Positions 40,474 through 53,300 of a DNA stretch of 64,000 bases are shown here, in pieces. The notes under the pieces are model-generated. The model saw nothing but the letters and a program-made list of their open reading frames with translations, had not been told where the DNA came from and searched no databases. A program made the translations under genes and the position numbers. Within the stretch, counting starts at the first letter, position 1, and each line of letters opens with the position of its first letter. The DNA lies in contig OX596345.1 of the NCBI GenBank assembly GCA_951394405.1, forward strand, positions 682,001 through 746,000, given 5' to 3'. This stretch comes from Coprinellus micaceus (taxonomy: Eukaryota > Basidiomycota > Agaricomycetes > Agaricales > Psathyrellaceae).

Positions 40474-42356
40474 TCATACTTTCACACTCCCGGGCCCAAC
40501 CATGACCTTCATCACCATATTCCCCTCGTCGTCCGTACCCCGTGCCATGATCTCGAACGCCTTCTTCGTATCCTTCAGCGCGAACCGGTGGGTGACGAGG
40601 CAGTCGACGTTCAGCTTTCCAGAGCCGAGCAGGGCGAGAGCTTCGGGGTAGGTGTTGCAACTGTGAGTCGAACGAGTAAGTAAGGGTATCAAAGGAGGGT
40701 AGGGAGGAAGAGGGAGGACGTACTATCGGAACGAGCCAAGAATATCGACTTCACGACATGCAGCGGAGGAGAGGGGAAGGAGGACGTTCTGTGAACCCAT
40801 GCCGATGAGCATGACCTTGCCTCCGGTTGATGCGGCCTATACGAGACAGAGGAGGGGGTAGTTAGTGAGGGTGCTCTCAACATTGCGTGCGATGGGGGAA
40901 GGGGTGTGGGGAAAGAAAGTTGAAGAAGAGGTGACGGTCAAGTGAAATGATGCCATGTCCGGCGCAAGCGAGGCTATGCGATAAGATAGCGAAAGGGTGA
41001 AGTCGATGATGTAACGAATGGACTAGCAGGGAAAGAGCCAAAACTTGGGCAGGGTGATACGTGAAGGGCTTGTTAGCCGGGGTCGGCAGATAACGAGAAG
41101 AGGACGTGCGAGGGCCGAATGTGGGTAATGACGATGCCACGAAAACGAGGACTCGAAAGTAAACTCCGAAAAGTGCACACCAAGTGGAAACGCGAGAAGG
41201 AAAAGTAAAACTCCGAAGGGCCAGATGGAGAGAAAGGGACTCGGGGAGGAGAGGCCATGCGACCGACCTCGTTCCCGCAGGCAATTTCCGATAAGAAATT
41301 TACCGAGGGGATGATCGTATCGAATCAAATGGAAAGAAGGAAAGGGAGGAAGAGGGAGGGAGGAGAAGGAAGAGACTCACGAATACACTCATTTGAATGC
41401 ATTGCTCGGCGCCAGTGCACTCGTACACGAGATCGAAGCCGTCCCGCTGGTTGAAATGGTGGAGGATACCCGTCGCCCGGGTCTTCATGCCTTGTATGTG
41501 TTGGTCGGAGAGTTGTTGTTGGGGAGGCGGAGGTGCCGAGGAGGGTGATGAGTGCGAGCATGTACATGATTGGGATGGCTGGGGTTGTGATGAAGAAGGG
41601 GGTGAGGGAACGGTGTAGGTCTCGGTTGCGAAACCGTTTCGCTTAGCGAACTCGAGTCGTGCGGGGTTGAGATCAACGGCAACGATTCTTGAGGCACCCC
41701 TTGCCCTGGCGAGTGCGCAGGCAAGAAGGCCGATCGTTCCGACGCCGAATACGAGCACCGAGTGGCCTGCTTGGAGGTTTGCGCGGCGGGAGGCGTGGAT
41801 GAGGACGGAGAGGGGTTCAGCGAGGGAAGCCTGCTCGAATGAGCAGGAGTCGGGGAGGCTAACACAGAGAACCATAAGGATAAACAAAGCAGAGAGTGCA
41901 GACAAACACTCACGGGTGGACGACGTATGCGGGGTGGTTCATGCGCTCCCGAAGACTGCCGTCGAGGTGGGGGAAGGCGGAGGCGGAGGAACAGAACTTC
42001 ATGTTCTTGCAGAGGTTGTAGCGCCCCTTCTCGCAGAAGGAGCACCGACGGCAGAAGATACCGGCCTCGATGGCGACGCGCTGGCCGACCTTGAGACCCC
42101 CGACGTTGCGCCCGACGGCGTTGATGACTCCAGCGGCTTCATGGCCCAGGACGAGAGGGACTCGAACGGTGAAGTCACCGTTGCGGCCGTGGGTGTAGTA
42201 GTGGAGATCTGAGCCACAGAGACCCGTCGCTGCGACGGTGATCTGAACGTCGTCGCGGTCGGGATCCCAGAGGTCGCGGTCCTCGACGTGGAGCTCGCGG
42301 CCGACGCCAGGGTAGAGGACGGCAGCCTTGACGCTGTTGTTGACGTAGAGGGACAT
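40474..42356 (-). CDS. Sorbitol/xylitol-type zinc-dependent dehydrogenase
   Basis: Medium-chain NAD(P)-dependent polyol dehydrogenase of the sorbitol/xylitol/L-arabinitol group, oxidising a polyol to the ketose in the cytosol. Exons 41914-42356, 41381-41858, 40724-40836 and 40474-40660 give 406 aa with all phases closing. Catalytic zinc ligands: C47 in GLCGSD and H72-E73 in GHEAAG, with a further Glu in YECTGAE. Structural zinc: C102, C105, C108, C116 (FCRRCSFCEKGRYNLC). Rossmann motif FGVGTIG near 185-191, with VAVDLN after the next strand, the acidic end pointing to NAD over NADP. Unusual: a Ser/Pro/Gln-rich insert at about 232-268 in the coenzyme domain, and a 544-nt intron (40837-41380) among introns of 55 and 63 nt. 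The ATG at 42356 opens MSLYVNNSVKAAVLY, a normal N-terminus for the family. The exact substrate cannot be fixed. Confidence 0.92.
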
Positions 42357-42401
42357 TGGTTGTGAGTTGGGGTGAGTGGGACGACGAGGGGACTCACCTG
42401 G

Positions 42402-42408
42402 TTATATA
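42402..42408 (-). promoter_or_regulatory. TATA box of the polyol dehydrogenase gene
   Basis: TATATAA on the minus strand, about 45 bp upstream of the ATG at 42356, so the 5' leader would be short. Confidence 0.4.
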
Positions 42409-43525
42409 CGCGCTGCTCAACGAGTCCAAGAGGGCGTCTAGCTGCTACACATCTCAGATCCCCTTTTTGGTCCTTTCTCCCAGTTCGGCAAGATCAGATC
42501 CTGCCCGATTTGGCCTTCGCTGTCACGTCACGCCACGGACCGGCCACCGACCTCCTGGCTACTGCTGGCCGCTTTCTCCTCCTCCTCACCCCCCGCGCTC
42601 TGTCCAGAGATCCACCCTAGATCCTCACGCCTCGGCTTCTGCCGAAAGACATACAGCGTCACGTTGCTCTTGTCTTCTCGAAATAGCAGCTCGTTTGCCT
42701 TGCACTGAGTATGTTATCCGTCGGATACTCAGTCCATTCGGCTCTGCCCTTGCCTTCACAGGCACCTGGGCGCTCTCGCACGAGGGCCCTCTGAAGCTCC
42801 GAAGGATACATGGCCTCCGTAGATCACCATGGGCATTCCATTCTCCGAGCCCTATTCAGCCTTCGCAACAATTGATTCTCTCAATGCTAATCACTTCCCC
42901 CTCTCAATTTCTAATCAATCCTGAGGACGACCACCGAGGGAGAGAATGTTTCTTTCCATCCAGAGCCCCGACCCATGTTTCAAAGTGTGTTCCTTTCCGG
43001 CGGTAGGCACATAAGGTAACTACCCTTCCTCGGAACCCTCCTTGCTGCATTCGTCGCTGACAGAATCATTCCTTGGCTGCATGGCAAATGCGAATATTAA
43101 ACGTCGCCGCCTGACTCGCTGATCTTCGTGCCTATAGCCTATCCAACATCGCGCCACGTTCGGCTGGCTCTGGGACGCTTTGACCTGGGGTCGACGGCAG
43201 GCATGGTACGATATAAATGTATCCCTCCAAGTCGGCTCCCACACACACATTCCTCGCATTATTATGTGCTCAATTCAATACGACACCACCAATTTACACC
43301 TTCCCCGCACATCGCGCATACCGGTCCGCGATACATTTCACATACGTCCCTTTGCATTTCTTTTCCTGACAGTATTAATTCTCCGGTGCGCATTACACAT
43401 TGTACTTGCATATGCCCTCGTCGGTCGGAACCCGGAAGCGCGATAAGGATGGGCAGCGAACGAGCGCGTCAAGTATGACGATGTACGACCGCGCCCTGGT
43501 GGGCGCTTGATGCAAGAAGCCTCAC

Positions 43526-43786
43526 ATGGCCCACCACACAACGACGCTGAGTAAGATCGACCTCGAAATATTTCGAGAGGCCCTTGTAGCCATCGGCATC
43601 GACGTAAATACACATCTAGAGCGCGACGCGGCCCCCGCCCTCGGCGTTCAACACCACCCGGCTCCGCCTCCAACTCCCCTTGCAACAACAAATTCCACCC
43701 CGCCCATACGTCCCAACCCTCGTACCCCCACTCAGACTCAGCGTCGGACCGACCCCCGACCTCGCATGAGCGCACGCCTGGAATAA
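43526..43786 (+). CDS. Possible small protein, 86 aa
   Basis: Single-exon frame from ATG to TAA. The first 30 residues are a plausible amphipathic helix (SKIDLEIFREALVAIGI); the rest is Pro, Thr and Arg-rich. No family, no TATA close by, and isolated in a gene-poor region. It may be a chance frame. Confidence 0.2.
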   Translation: MAHHTTTLSKIDLEIFREALVAIGIDVNTHLERDAAPALGVQHHPAPPPTPLATTNSTPPIRPNPRTPTQTQRRTDPRPRMSARLE

Positions 43787-46700
43787 GCGCACCACTCCGT
43801 AGCTCCATTCGCATACAGTCGGCTGTATGGAAATCAGAATGCGGGGTAAGGAACAAGAACACAAGAAGAACGCCTGAAAAACATATCGCATCACGGCGCG
43901 GGGTCGCGGGAACAATCCCATCTCGCTTGTGGTCTGTGCGAATCTCCTTTTATGGGAGGAAAGAGGTGGAAAGGGGAGGGCGCCGGCGAAGGATGTCGGG
44001 TATCACAGAATAAAGCTTGAGAAATCGAGAGGAAGCCGATGGAATTTAATGTGCCCGAGGTGGGGAGTTAGGGGCATCGGAGGAGGAAAGAGCGGAGGAA
44101 GAGAACGTGCAAAGGGGAGGGTGAAAGGTGTGTAGAGTTCGGAATTGGGGAGGATCTTCAGAAGAAGGCACGTCTTGGAACTAGGACAGGTGTCACTGAG
44201 ACCGATTGCTGAATACTTGGACTAATGTGGGGTCTACTCAGGCAGGTACATACGACCACTGACCTCCGGGATCTACGGAGATCGTCCGAGGGGGAACGCA
44301 GCCCGGAAGACAAACGCGCGGTCTCTCAAGACTGTTCGCGCGAGTACCCGCACGCGTTGAGTTGTGAGCGTCGTTGGGGCTAAACCCCATGCACCCATCT
44401 CGTATATGTACATATTGCAAAGCTGCGGGGCGTCCCTGGGCGCTACGCGTTACCTGGCCATCCATACATTCGCTGAGAGGGGATACCACACTGGTCTGAG
44501 GAACCGGTTAGATCGCGTAAGCCTAGTACAATTAGTCAACGCTCACTAAGCCCTGTTAACAGGCCTGACACCACGGGCGCCTATATGCTACGAGTCAGAC
44601 AGCAGTTCGTCGCCTACAGGTTTTATCTCATCTCATCGCCTAAGTCCTCCGATCCCATTCACCCGTCCTTCCTGGTCCGTGGCCATTGATCAATTGCACA
44701 GTACCACCGCTACTTACGAGAAACAATCATCGCGAGTTGCGATGTATCGCAGGCGGCCCGGCATTCGCCACTTGATGTGTCCCCCAGAAATATCCATACA
44801 AAATAGTGAGCGAGGTTCCCGGTTCCCACCCCAGGTTAGAAGGCTGAATAGGTCGGAATTTGAGAGAATAGATCTGGAATCAGAGTTTGTTAAGATATGA
44901 GCATTGAGGTATGACGGCGATTCTATAGGATTCTAGAGATCTTACTGATAGCGGGGAGACCTAATGTGTACAGAGCCAAAGAGGCACATATTATATACGA
45001 AAGGAAGCCTCAGCGGGGCTCAACATGGAAGTAAATAGGGCTCAAAAAGGCCAGGGAAACGGCCAGGAAGTTTGTCTAGAGAAGAAGATACAAGCGATGC
45101 AAGTGATTGATTGAGAGGGCGAGCGACAAATAAGTCGCCGAACGCCGTGAGGAAGCTCGGTCCGCCCCGAGGAGAAGTCCTTCTTCGTGGTTCCCTGTGA
45201 GCAGGGTGGGAGAAAGTTTGAGAGAAATTGGCCAAGATACCAAGAAAACGAGGCAGTATGGCAATCACGGACACGGGTCGTCGACGGAATTTGTTTGAAT
45301 TGTTTGATATATGGACCCTGTGGGCGCAGCTAGAGCGCTGGGAGCATCTCGAGGGAGGTTGACGTTGGAGCTGGGTCGGAGTGACATATTCAATTCAATT
45401 AGATTGAATACGAAAGAGTCTCGAAATCATAGTGACAATTGTGATAGACTAAGTCCATGTATAGATTATGGGGGGAAATGAAAGGTCTGGTATACGGCAT
45501 GCGTGAAGGACTTAACACCTATTACTATTTCGTTACACACTTACGATAGGTACGCAGTGATAGAAGGGAAAGACCTCGCCTTGAGGCGGGTAATAAGTTG
45601 CCGAGTCTAGCGTTCCCCAGATTCCTGCCCAGGATATCGTGTTCGGAGATTACTCGCATACACCCAATGAAAGCTGGGACCACGAGGCGATCTCCCATCG
45701 CTCGCAAACCTATCCGCTCACGTTTGGGGCTTCGCTCGCGTGTGAGGTGCCCATGCAGACGACGGCATACATTCCTCGAGATAACAACCCACGCGATGCC
45801 ACCAGCTACCTGAGGGGATTTAAATCCATGATCACCGTCGTCGTTCGGATTTCTGGGGCCCACTTTCCCAAGTATGTCTGAGCCTGGAATGAAATAACCG
45901 ACGACTCGGTGAATATTTACACCCTCGGTATGTATACGAACATACTCTTTCTTCCAAGCACTGCCTGTCGGTGCGTTTTCCTTGAATCTCGGTGGGATTT
46001 CATAAATCGGTCAGCTGGAGCCACTGTTCCTCGCAAGATGGAAAACACGAGTTGGGTATCGTGACTTGACGGTAACTTTACCCCATACCTGAGCATCGAG
46101 CAACTGTACACCTAGACAATCGTGATCATGAATTAGCTTCTTTGTTAGAAAAAAAGACATGACCCTGACAGCAAAGATGAAAGGCCGAGAGTGTGATATG
46201 ATTATCGGAGAAAGAGCGCTGCCTCGCACCTGAGGTGATCATGTCGCGTGTATGCTTCGATGAATTGGAATAGGAAAAAGAGAGGGTTAACTAGCGGGAC
46301 AAGTCGCTCGGATGTCGGTAATTCAGAGGAGTTGAATTCGGCAGGGTAATTAACCTCTGCAGGGTTTGTTTCTCCGGTCAGACGTCACTGAGTGGCAAGG
46401 AGGAAGCCTCGAGTCTGACGTTACGTGACCCTTGCCACAACGATTCCAGGCGGGGCTGCACCTTTGACTCGCGGCCGGTGGTTAAATGTTCAATTGCCCA
46501 AGTCCAAGAGGCCGAAAAACATCATACCTTATCGTCGGCACCCTAAAAATCATTGAGAGGAGCTCAAATGTTGGATAACCGACTCGGATGGCCGTTCCGA
46601 ACATCTTCAAGAGTACCCAGAGGAATTTTCCGCTCGAGGAGCGGCTCGAGTGTGCCATGCCCGGGCCGCCACCTTCCCCCGTTCGCATCAGGGGCGCTAC

Positions 46701-47312
46701 TCGGGAGTCGGAAAATCACCGTACAAATCCACCGGTGGATCTCTGTCCTAACTGCTGGGCCTCGGTAGCCTAGCATGGCATCGCCATCGCCAAAACTAAA
46801 TTTCTCCAGGTATCACAGGCAAGGCACCTTCCAAGTCACCCTCGATTCCGGGCACATAGACTGAGATCATACCACATTGTCATGTGCGCTATTGGCACTT
46901 TGCGATCGGATGCCGTACCGATCTCCGAAGGCTGACGGTCATCTCCATACCATGGAAGAGGCCTGGGGGAGCGCGCAATGTGGGCCCCAAGGGGTATGCC
47001 GGTTCTTCAAGGCAATCTGACGCCCCAGAACCGCCCCGAAAGGCATGGACCATGGATGCAGTTGCATGTGGTGGTTAGCGCCGAACGGAACTTGCGCGGC
47101 ACGGCCGGTTATCTGAATCTGAATTAGATTGGTTGTGATGGTATGTGTGGAGAGGGGTTACCAAAGTGAAGGCTCTTCGGATAGATTGGGGGTCAAGCAA
47201 TACATATCACGTACCCCCACCCATATCTCACTCTTCGCCTGTGTTCGCTCTTCGCCGCCTCGCCCCCTGAACACTTTTGCTTCGACTTGATCGACTTGAT
47301 ACGCTTGATACG

Positions 47313-50300
47313 ATGGCCGCTCAGATGGACCCTCCCGTCGACCTCCCCGTACCCGACCTCTTCTCGCTCAAGGGCCAGAATGCCCTGATCACTGGTGCTA
47401 CTAGGGGTGAGTCTAACGCTGATCGTGTTCTATCATATCGTATATACCTTTCTCCGGTCATCTATTTCCCTCGTACCCGACGTTCCATCGCACCGTTCTT
47501 CCGTTTCATTTGTCTTTATCGCAGGCCTTGGGCCGCTGTCCAGCTCTGGCGCGTCCACGACTTGCTATATTGAATTCCTTGAGCTTTAGTTTCAAATTTC
47601 CTTTGACATACTTTGTTTTCAACCTTCCGTTCCTTCGTTTATTCGCGCACCCCTCCCCAACCCTCCCCTCCCCAACCCTCCCCTCCCCAACCCTCCACCC
47701 TATCGTCCCATCGCCCAGGTATCCCTCGCGAATCGGCTCGGAGAGTCGCGAAGCAGCGATGAAACCCACTGATAGAGCCCACCCTCGAGCACCGTTCCGT
47801 GCAACCGACTGCAGCAACGCGGAGGGGCCCCTCGCACCGAAACCGAGCGATGAACTTCCCAAAGACGTTCTCCGGGTCGCGCGAAGGCGGGCTATGTGCT
47901 CTGAGCGATGCTATCTCCTATCATCGTAGGTGGGCAACTCCTGGAAATCTAGGTCTTGGTCCGTGTAGTCCATCCCAACCTTCTGAACAACTTGATCGCT
48001 GCTGGAATCGGGATCCCGAGGACGTTTGAAACGTTCGTCGGCCAATGCCAAGTGTCGTGGTTGTCTCTCCGTGGTCATCTCATGATTCTCTGCCAATGCG
48101 TTGCGGTTCCATCTTCCTGATACCCATACGAGTGCAAGGCTTCTTCGATGCGCGACTTGTCGTCCGGTTACTGGTCGCCATCTTCGCCACACCCAGCGTG
48201 TCCTCCCTTGTCGTGTGCCCCAATCCCTTCCAGCCACATCGCTCTGCACTATGTCCCGTCATCGTCGAGGTTCTCGATGGCTGTAGGTGCTCAACGGGGG
48301 AATCAATTGGCAGTATCATCATCGACGTCCGCTTCTTCCTTCGACAATCCACCTTCGCCTTTCAGTCGCCCATCACTGCTTCATCACCATAGATTCGCCC
48401 GACCATCACTCCCGAAACAGCTATCTCCCCAGTCTTGCCTTCCCCGACTTCGCGAGTAAAATACAGTCCAATTCATCAGCCAATCACCCCAGCCCTGCGA
48501 ACCCGCCATGCGTTCTGGAATCGCCTTTTTGGGTGCGGTGAACTTCGAATTCACCAAGTCCCACATTTATCGACATGGCACGATTCCCCTGTCCTCGGAA
48601 CACTCGCTGGTCGGCGCGATGCTCGACTTTCGCGAGTTTGCCTTGCTCTGGGAATCCGGGACGGCACGATCTCGACGTGGCCCCGCTCACTGCTTCCCAC
48701 TATCTCCTCGTCGCGCGATGAGGGCTCCTGAACGTCATCGTTGTCCTCGTTCGATGTCGAGAGGCAAAATGGTGGATAAGACGCGTCGCGTCATTGTGGT
48801 TGAGGAGAAAGCAGGGTTTAAGTTGATGGCATTGGGATGGAAGGGGAAAGTCAGTCTCACGGCAACTCTAATTCCCTAAATTCATCCAAACGAAGCCGCG
48901 ACGCCGCCAAACCCTTCGACTCTTGCTTCCACTCCACCACCATCTCGCGTCCATTCTCGTCGACGACGACGAGCATGCCTTTGGGGTCGCCTGGGTCCAG
49001 TGTCGGGGAAGCTGGGTTGAAAATCTTTGGTGGCTCTCAGTAGGGCCGATCGGAGCTGATTCCGGTGGCGCATCCTTCGCTTCGCCAGGGCCCTTCCCCA
49101 ACCGAGTGGACGAAGATCAGGGATCTCGCTATTTTGTCTTCCTTCTTCACGGAACGACACCAGCGCTCCCGCATTGTTGGCTGTTGTTGGCGCCGCATTT
49201 CGCGAGAGCCAATAATCTTTACAGCCCTTTACAGCCCCACTCGCGAGCGATCTTCTTATTCCCCGGGCCTCGCTTCTTGCCGCGTCGGGGTTCCACGCAG
49301 GGCGGGACGCCCCTTCTGCAAGGTCCGTCGGAGTTGTGCAAGGGGTAACGAGCGCGACCCTGCGTTGGTGGTGCTGTGTATTCTCTTCCCCAACATCACA
49401 CCCCCTCCAACATCCCCTCGGCTCCATTATCCTCGCTCAAGGAGCGTCGCGACCCTGGGTTTGTTGTTCGGTATCTCTTCCCATTCCACCATCGTTGCCT
49501 GGATCGTCGCCCTTGTTCGAATATGGCTATAATCTATCTATTTGGGGTACAGCTTGGACAACCGGAACCCGTGGCAGCCCTGTGGTATGCTTGGGACTCG
49601 GGACGCACATCGCATGCCCTGGGGATAGTCGGACTTCGAGATGGGGATTGCCATTCGTGTTCATGTTCTTTTTTTCATGTAGTTCGATTTTTCTGTTCAC
49701 CTCTTTCCACCCCGGGTCCCGGCATGATTAGTATTGCGCCAGGGTTTACTCACCGCTCCCCTGGTGTTCAGGTATTGGCGCGGCATGCGCGATAGCGCTG
49801 GCACAGGCTGGAGCTTCCGTCTGCTTGGTTCAACGCAACACTGCCCCTGGTACCGAACCCAACCTGGCAACTTACAACAAGATCAAAACATATATCGCCA
49901 GCAGTGCGTATATCTCTCGCCAGTCTGGGTTCCCCACTACATGTTTACCACTTTCCGTAGAAGGCACTGACCAGATCGTCGAGATCATCTACGGTGACTT
50001 AAACGACTTCGAGCAGGTCCGGAGTTTGTTTGACAAAGCCCTGGACGCTTTCCCGAACAAGGAGGTCCACATCCTTGTCAATTGCGCTGGTATTCAAAGG
50101 AGGTCTCCCGCAGTGGACTTCCCTGAGAAGGAGTGGGACGAGGTGAGTCCATCTCCACTATTCCGCCTCCACGACGCCCTTTCCCCTTTCTTGGCAAAAT
50201 TTCCGGTGATCTAGGCGGACTCAGCCACCCGCCCTTCTCCCTCCCACTTCAAGAAGTCTCCATAATTCCCTCTATTTCCTATTTTTCATTTCGGCTTCTT

Positions 50301-53300
50301 TCCTCGTCATTGTGTGGATGGGGATGCAAACATTTTTGGTCTATCGAATCCTAAAAGCGCCTGTTTATCATTTTTCATTTCGGGGAAATTCTGAGCCTGG
50401 ATAGTCAGCGCTTGTGGGATTCCAACCCTCGAGCCGCTCGCCTACCTTTCGCAGCGCTGTTTGCACCCCTTGATCCACGACTTCGACGCGATGCCCCGGC
50501 TCACAGATCCGCGTTCATGACATCCCTGCGGATATTTTCGTTTTCATGGTTTCATCGTCCACTTGGGATGTCTTTCGCGTGACCTACCCGGACGCCGTGA
50601 TGGTGGTGTCGGGCAGGACTTTGGTACGATCTCTTGCACTCCCGGGAGGCGTCACTCTTCTGGTGTGTGCTGCGGAAACTCATTCACTCCCTCTGGGCCA
50701 CCTCCCACTCATCGACACTTCCGACCATCATCGGCTCCGATTCGCAGTCCCTCTCTTCACATCTCGTGTCGTCCTGGTTGAGCTCGCCCTGTTTCCTGGA
50801 TTCTGGCCGGTGCATGTCTTGCACAGCCTGTTCGCTGAGCCTGCAAAGGCGAGCGTCACCTGTGATGTCATCCCATCCTTCTCCATACCCTCACGCTTTC
50901 GAAGTCGTTGCTTTTAATGGAAGATGCTCTCGCGCTGTCCCGCTATCGAGAACACCGTTCACGAAATGCTCGCCCTGAAATTTGGTCCGGGGCTGTGCGG
51001 TCGACTCGAGTGCTGGAGTCGAATAGTACCCTCGAGATTCCGAGACGGGATGTTCTGGGATCAGGATCGAGCACCGCTGCAATTGACATACGGGATTGAC
51101 ACTTGCGTGGACGGGTGTCTATTGCATTGAGCCTCTACGGCTAGGTAAGGGTCGGCAAGTATTCATCCTGTCTCCCGTCGTTTCCTTATAGGGGTGGTTG
51201 CTTCGCCAACGCATCCTTGCGCCACTCTGTATAAAGAGAGGTTGGAGGCGTCGGAATACGAGATATCGCAAGGATTGAACAGATAGAAAGCTTGTTCCTT
51301 TCCATCTCAATATCGTCGCATTGTGCTTGGCTTGCCCTTACGTTCCCCGGCGATTGGCCATCGCATCGCCGCTCTGGGGGGTCTATCGTCCCCCGTTGGT
51401 ATGCTGATAGAACGACTAGGAATCCAGAACCAGCATAGCGTGGACGAGAGCCCCCTTAGTGGGGGAGGGGAGGCCGAGTAACCTCGAAGATGACGTCTGT
51501 GGCGAGCTGTCTCGTTGTTCCGCAGCGTGGGTTGGACGCTTTGACTTTGGTCCTTTCTCCCCGTACCTCGCGCTGCTGGTGTCATATCTCCCTTTTCCTC
51601 GTGTTCCTTTTCACCCAGCTTCCCCCGTGTTCTGGTAAGAACTGACGGCTGCCGTCGCCACCTGTTACGACACTTTCACTTCCACCCACAGGCACGAGCC
51701 GACCTCCTGGCTAGAGATGACCTTGTGGATGCCGCTATCTTCGTCACTTGACCCTTTCCTCTTGTCTTTACTTCCTCCACCTCCGTCTACTTATGACCAG
51801 ATTGCTGATGCTACACCCAACAGGTCCTCGACGTTAACCTCAAATCAGTTTGGCTCCTGTCCCAGTCCGCCGGCAAACATATGGTGGCCAGGAGGCGCGG
51901 CAAGATCATCAACTTTTGCTCTCTGCTGACCTTCCAAGGAGGGTTGACAGTCCCCGCTTACGCCGCTGCGAAAGGAGCCCTCGGCCAGCTTACGAAGGCT
52001 CTTTCCAACGAGTGGAGCAAGGAGAACGTCCAAGTTAACGGCATTTGCCCAGGATACATTGCAACTGACATGTGAGTGAACTCGCTATTCCTTCTCGTCC
52101 CTTGCTTCTCTCTACCTTCATTCTCTTTTCATCCATTGTCTCTGGAATCGTCACACTTCCTTCGCCTCTTGATGGGCCGAGAGAGGGCGTCGGGAGCCCA
52201 TAATCTTATCTGTCAATGATGGGCGCTTTGACAGATCAGGTTATGCCCGTGACTCATCCCCTCGATGCGCACAGCTCTCCCTTGCTCGCATCCCTCCCCG
52301 TACCCATCTTCCGAATCGGGCCGTCGTTCTCGGCATCCGATTAGATCGAATCCGGCTCTACCACCACTTGTTTTTCACCTCACAGCTCTCCATCTTAATT
52401 AAAGCCAAGGGTGGCATACCCAAACAGATAGCTGTGAAGGTGGGCACCCGGCTTCCTCTACCCTTGCCACGCGTGGGCCTCATTGGCTGTTGGGCGTTAT
52501 TTTGTGTCCCCCGGACGTCATCGAACGCCAAAAACTAGGCGATATGGACGTAGCTTTGTGGCCTTTGCCCCACCAGGCCACCCGTTTGGTGCTTGCCTGG
52601 GTTCCCCTCGGCGTTGGTCGGTGTACCTAATTCTGTGGACGGCCTATTTCGGAGTTCCCCAGGGGACCCACAGTTTGGTATTGGGTGTGTTTTAGGCTAT
52701 TAGCCGCTTCGGTGGGGCGTTGGATCCGACGCCTCGACATGATTTACCGGTGGCCTAAAGCCTGCCGCTTTCGAGTTGACGTCAAAGCAAACCCCATGGC
52801 TCTCCATATTACGCTCGAATGCTTGCCATCCTTTTCTATCGTGTTTTGTCGAGGACTTTTCCATGCTTTCTCCTTCGAACCCAGACCTAGGCGTGCGTCC
52901 CGCCCGGGCCTCTGGCCATTCATGCGCTGTTATCGCCTACACTTGGCTGGATGGAACCTTCTGAACAACGATTCGTGTCTTCTGGAAGTTGACACGATCG
53001 TATACAGGGGACCCTGCATCAAGGGTCTGTGTGTACGCTTATGTCAGACTTATTGGGCGGCTATCATTGCTCCCGACTATGACATAGAGCTGCTCCTTGT
53101 ATTCAGTGGGAAAATGCTTCCTTCGAGCAGGATGGAGTTTTGCAGCAAACTCCGAGTGCGATTTCCGAGCCACCTCCATCCCCAGTTATCCCATACCGGT
53201 ACTTTGGGAGGTTCTGCCTTGCCTTTCCATACACTTTTATTCGCTCGGTCCACCGCTACGGTACAACGCGCAGCATCTCGACAACTGATCACCAGGCATC

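Larger units (their letters stand above)
42357..47312. other. Long divergent intergenic region
   Basis: About 5 kb between the starts of two sugar-type dehydrogenases that point away from each other. A TATA-like box lies just upstream of the leftward gene. One small plus-strand ORF at 43526-43786 (86 codons, MAHHTTTLSKIDLEIFREAL then Pro/Thr-rich) could be a short gene, but it has no homologue I can recall. Nothing else is supportable. Confidence 0.4.

Noticed and set aside
40265..42397. Possible carbohydrate gene cluster with the SDR and malic enzyme
   Set aside because: The three genes are 5 kb or more apart on mixed strands with no transporter or regulator between them.
48882..49427. 181-codon minus-strand ORF inside SDR intron 1
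   Set aside because: No recognisable domain and no splice structure; considered as a nested gene but unsupported.
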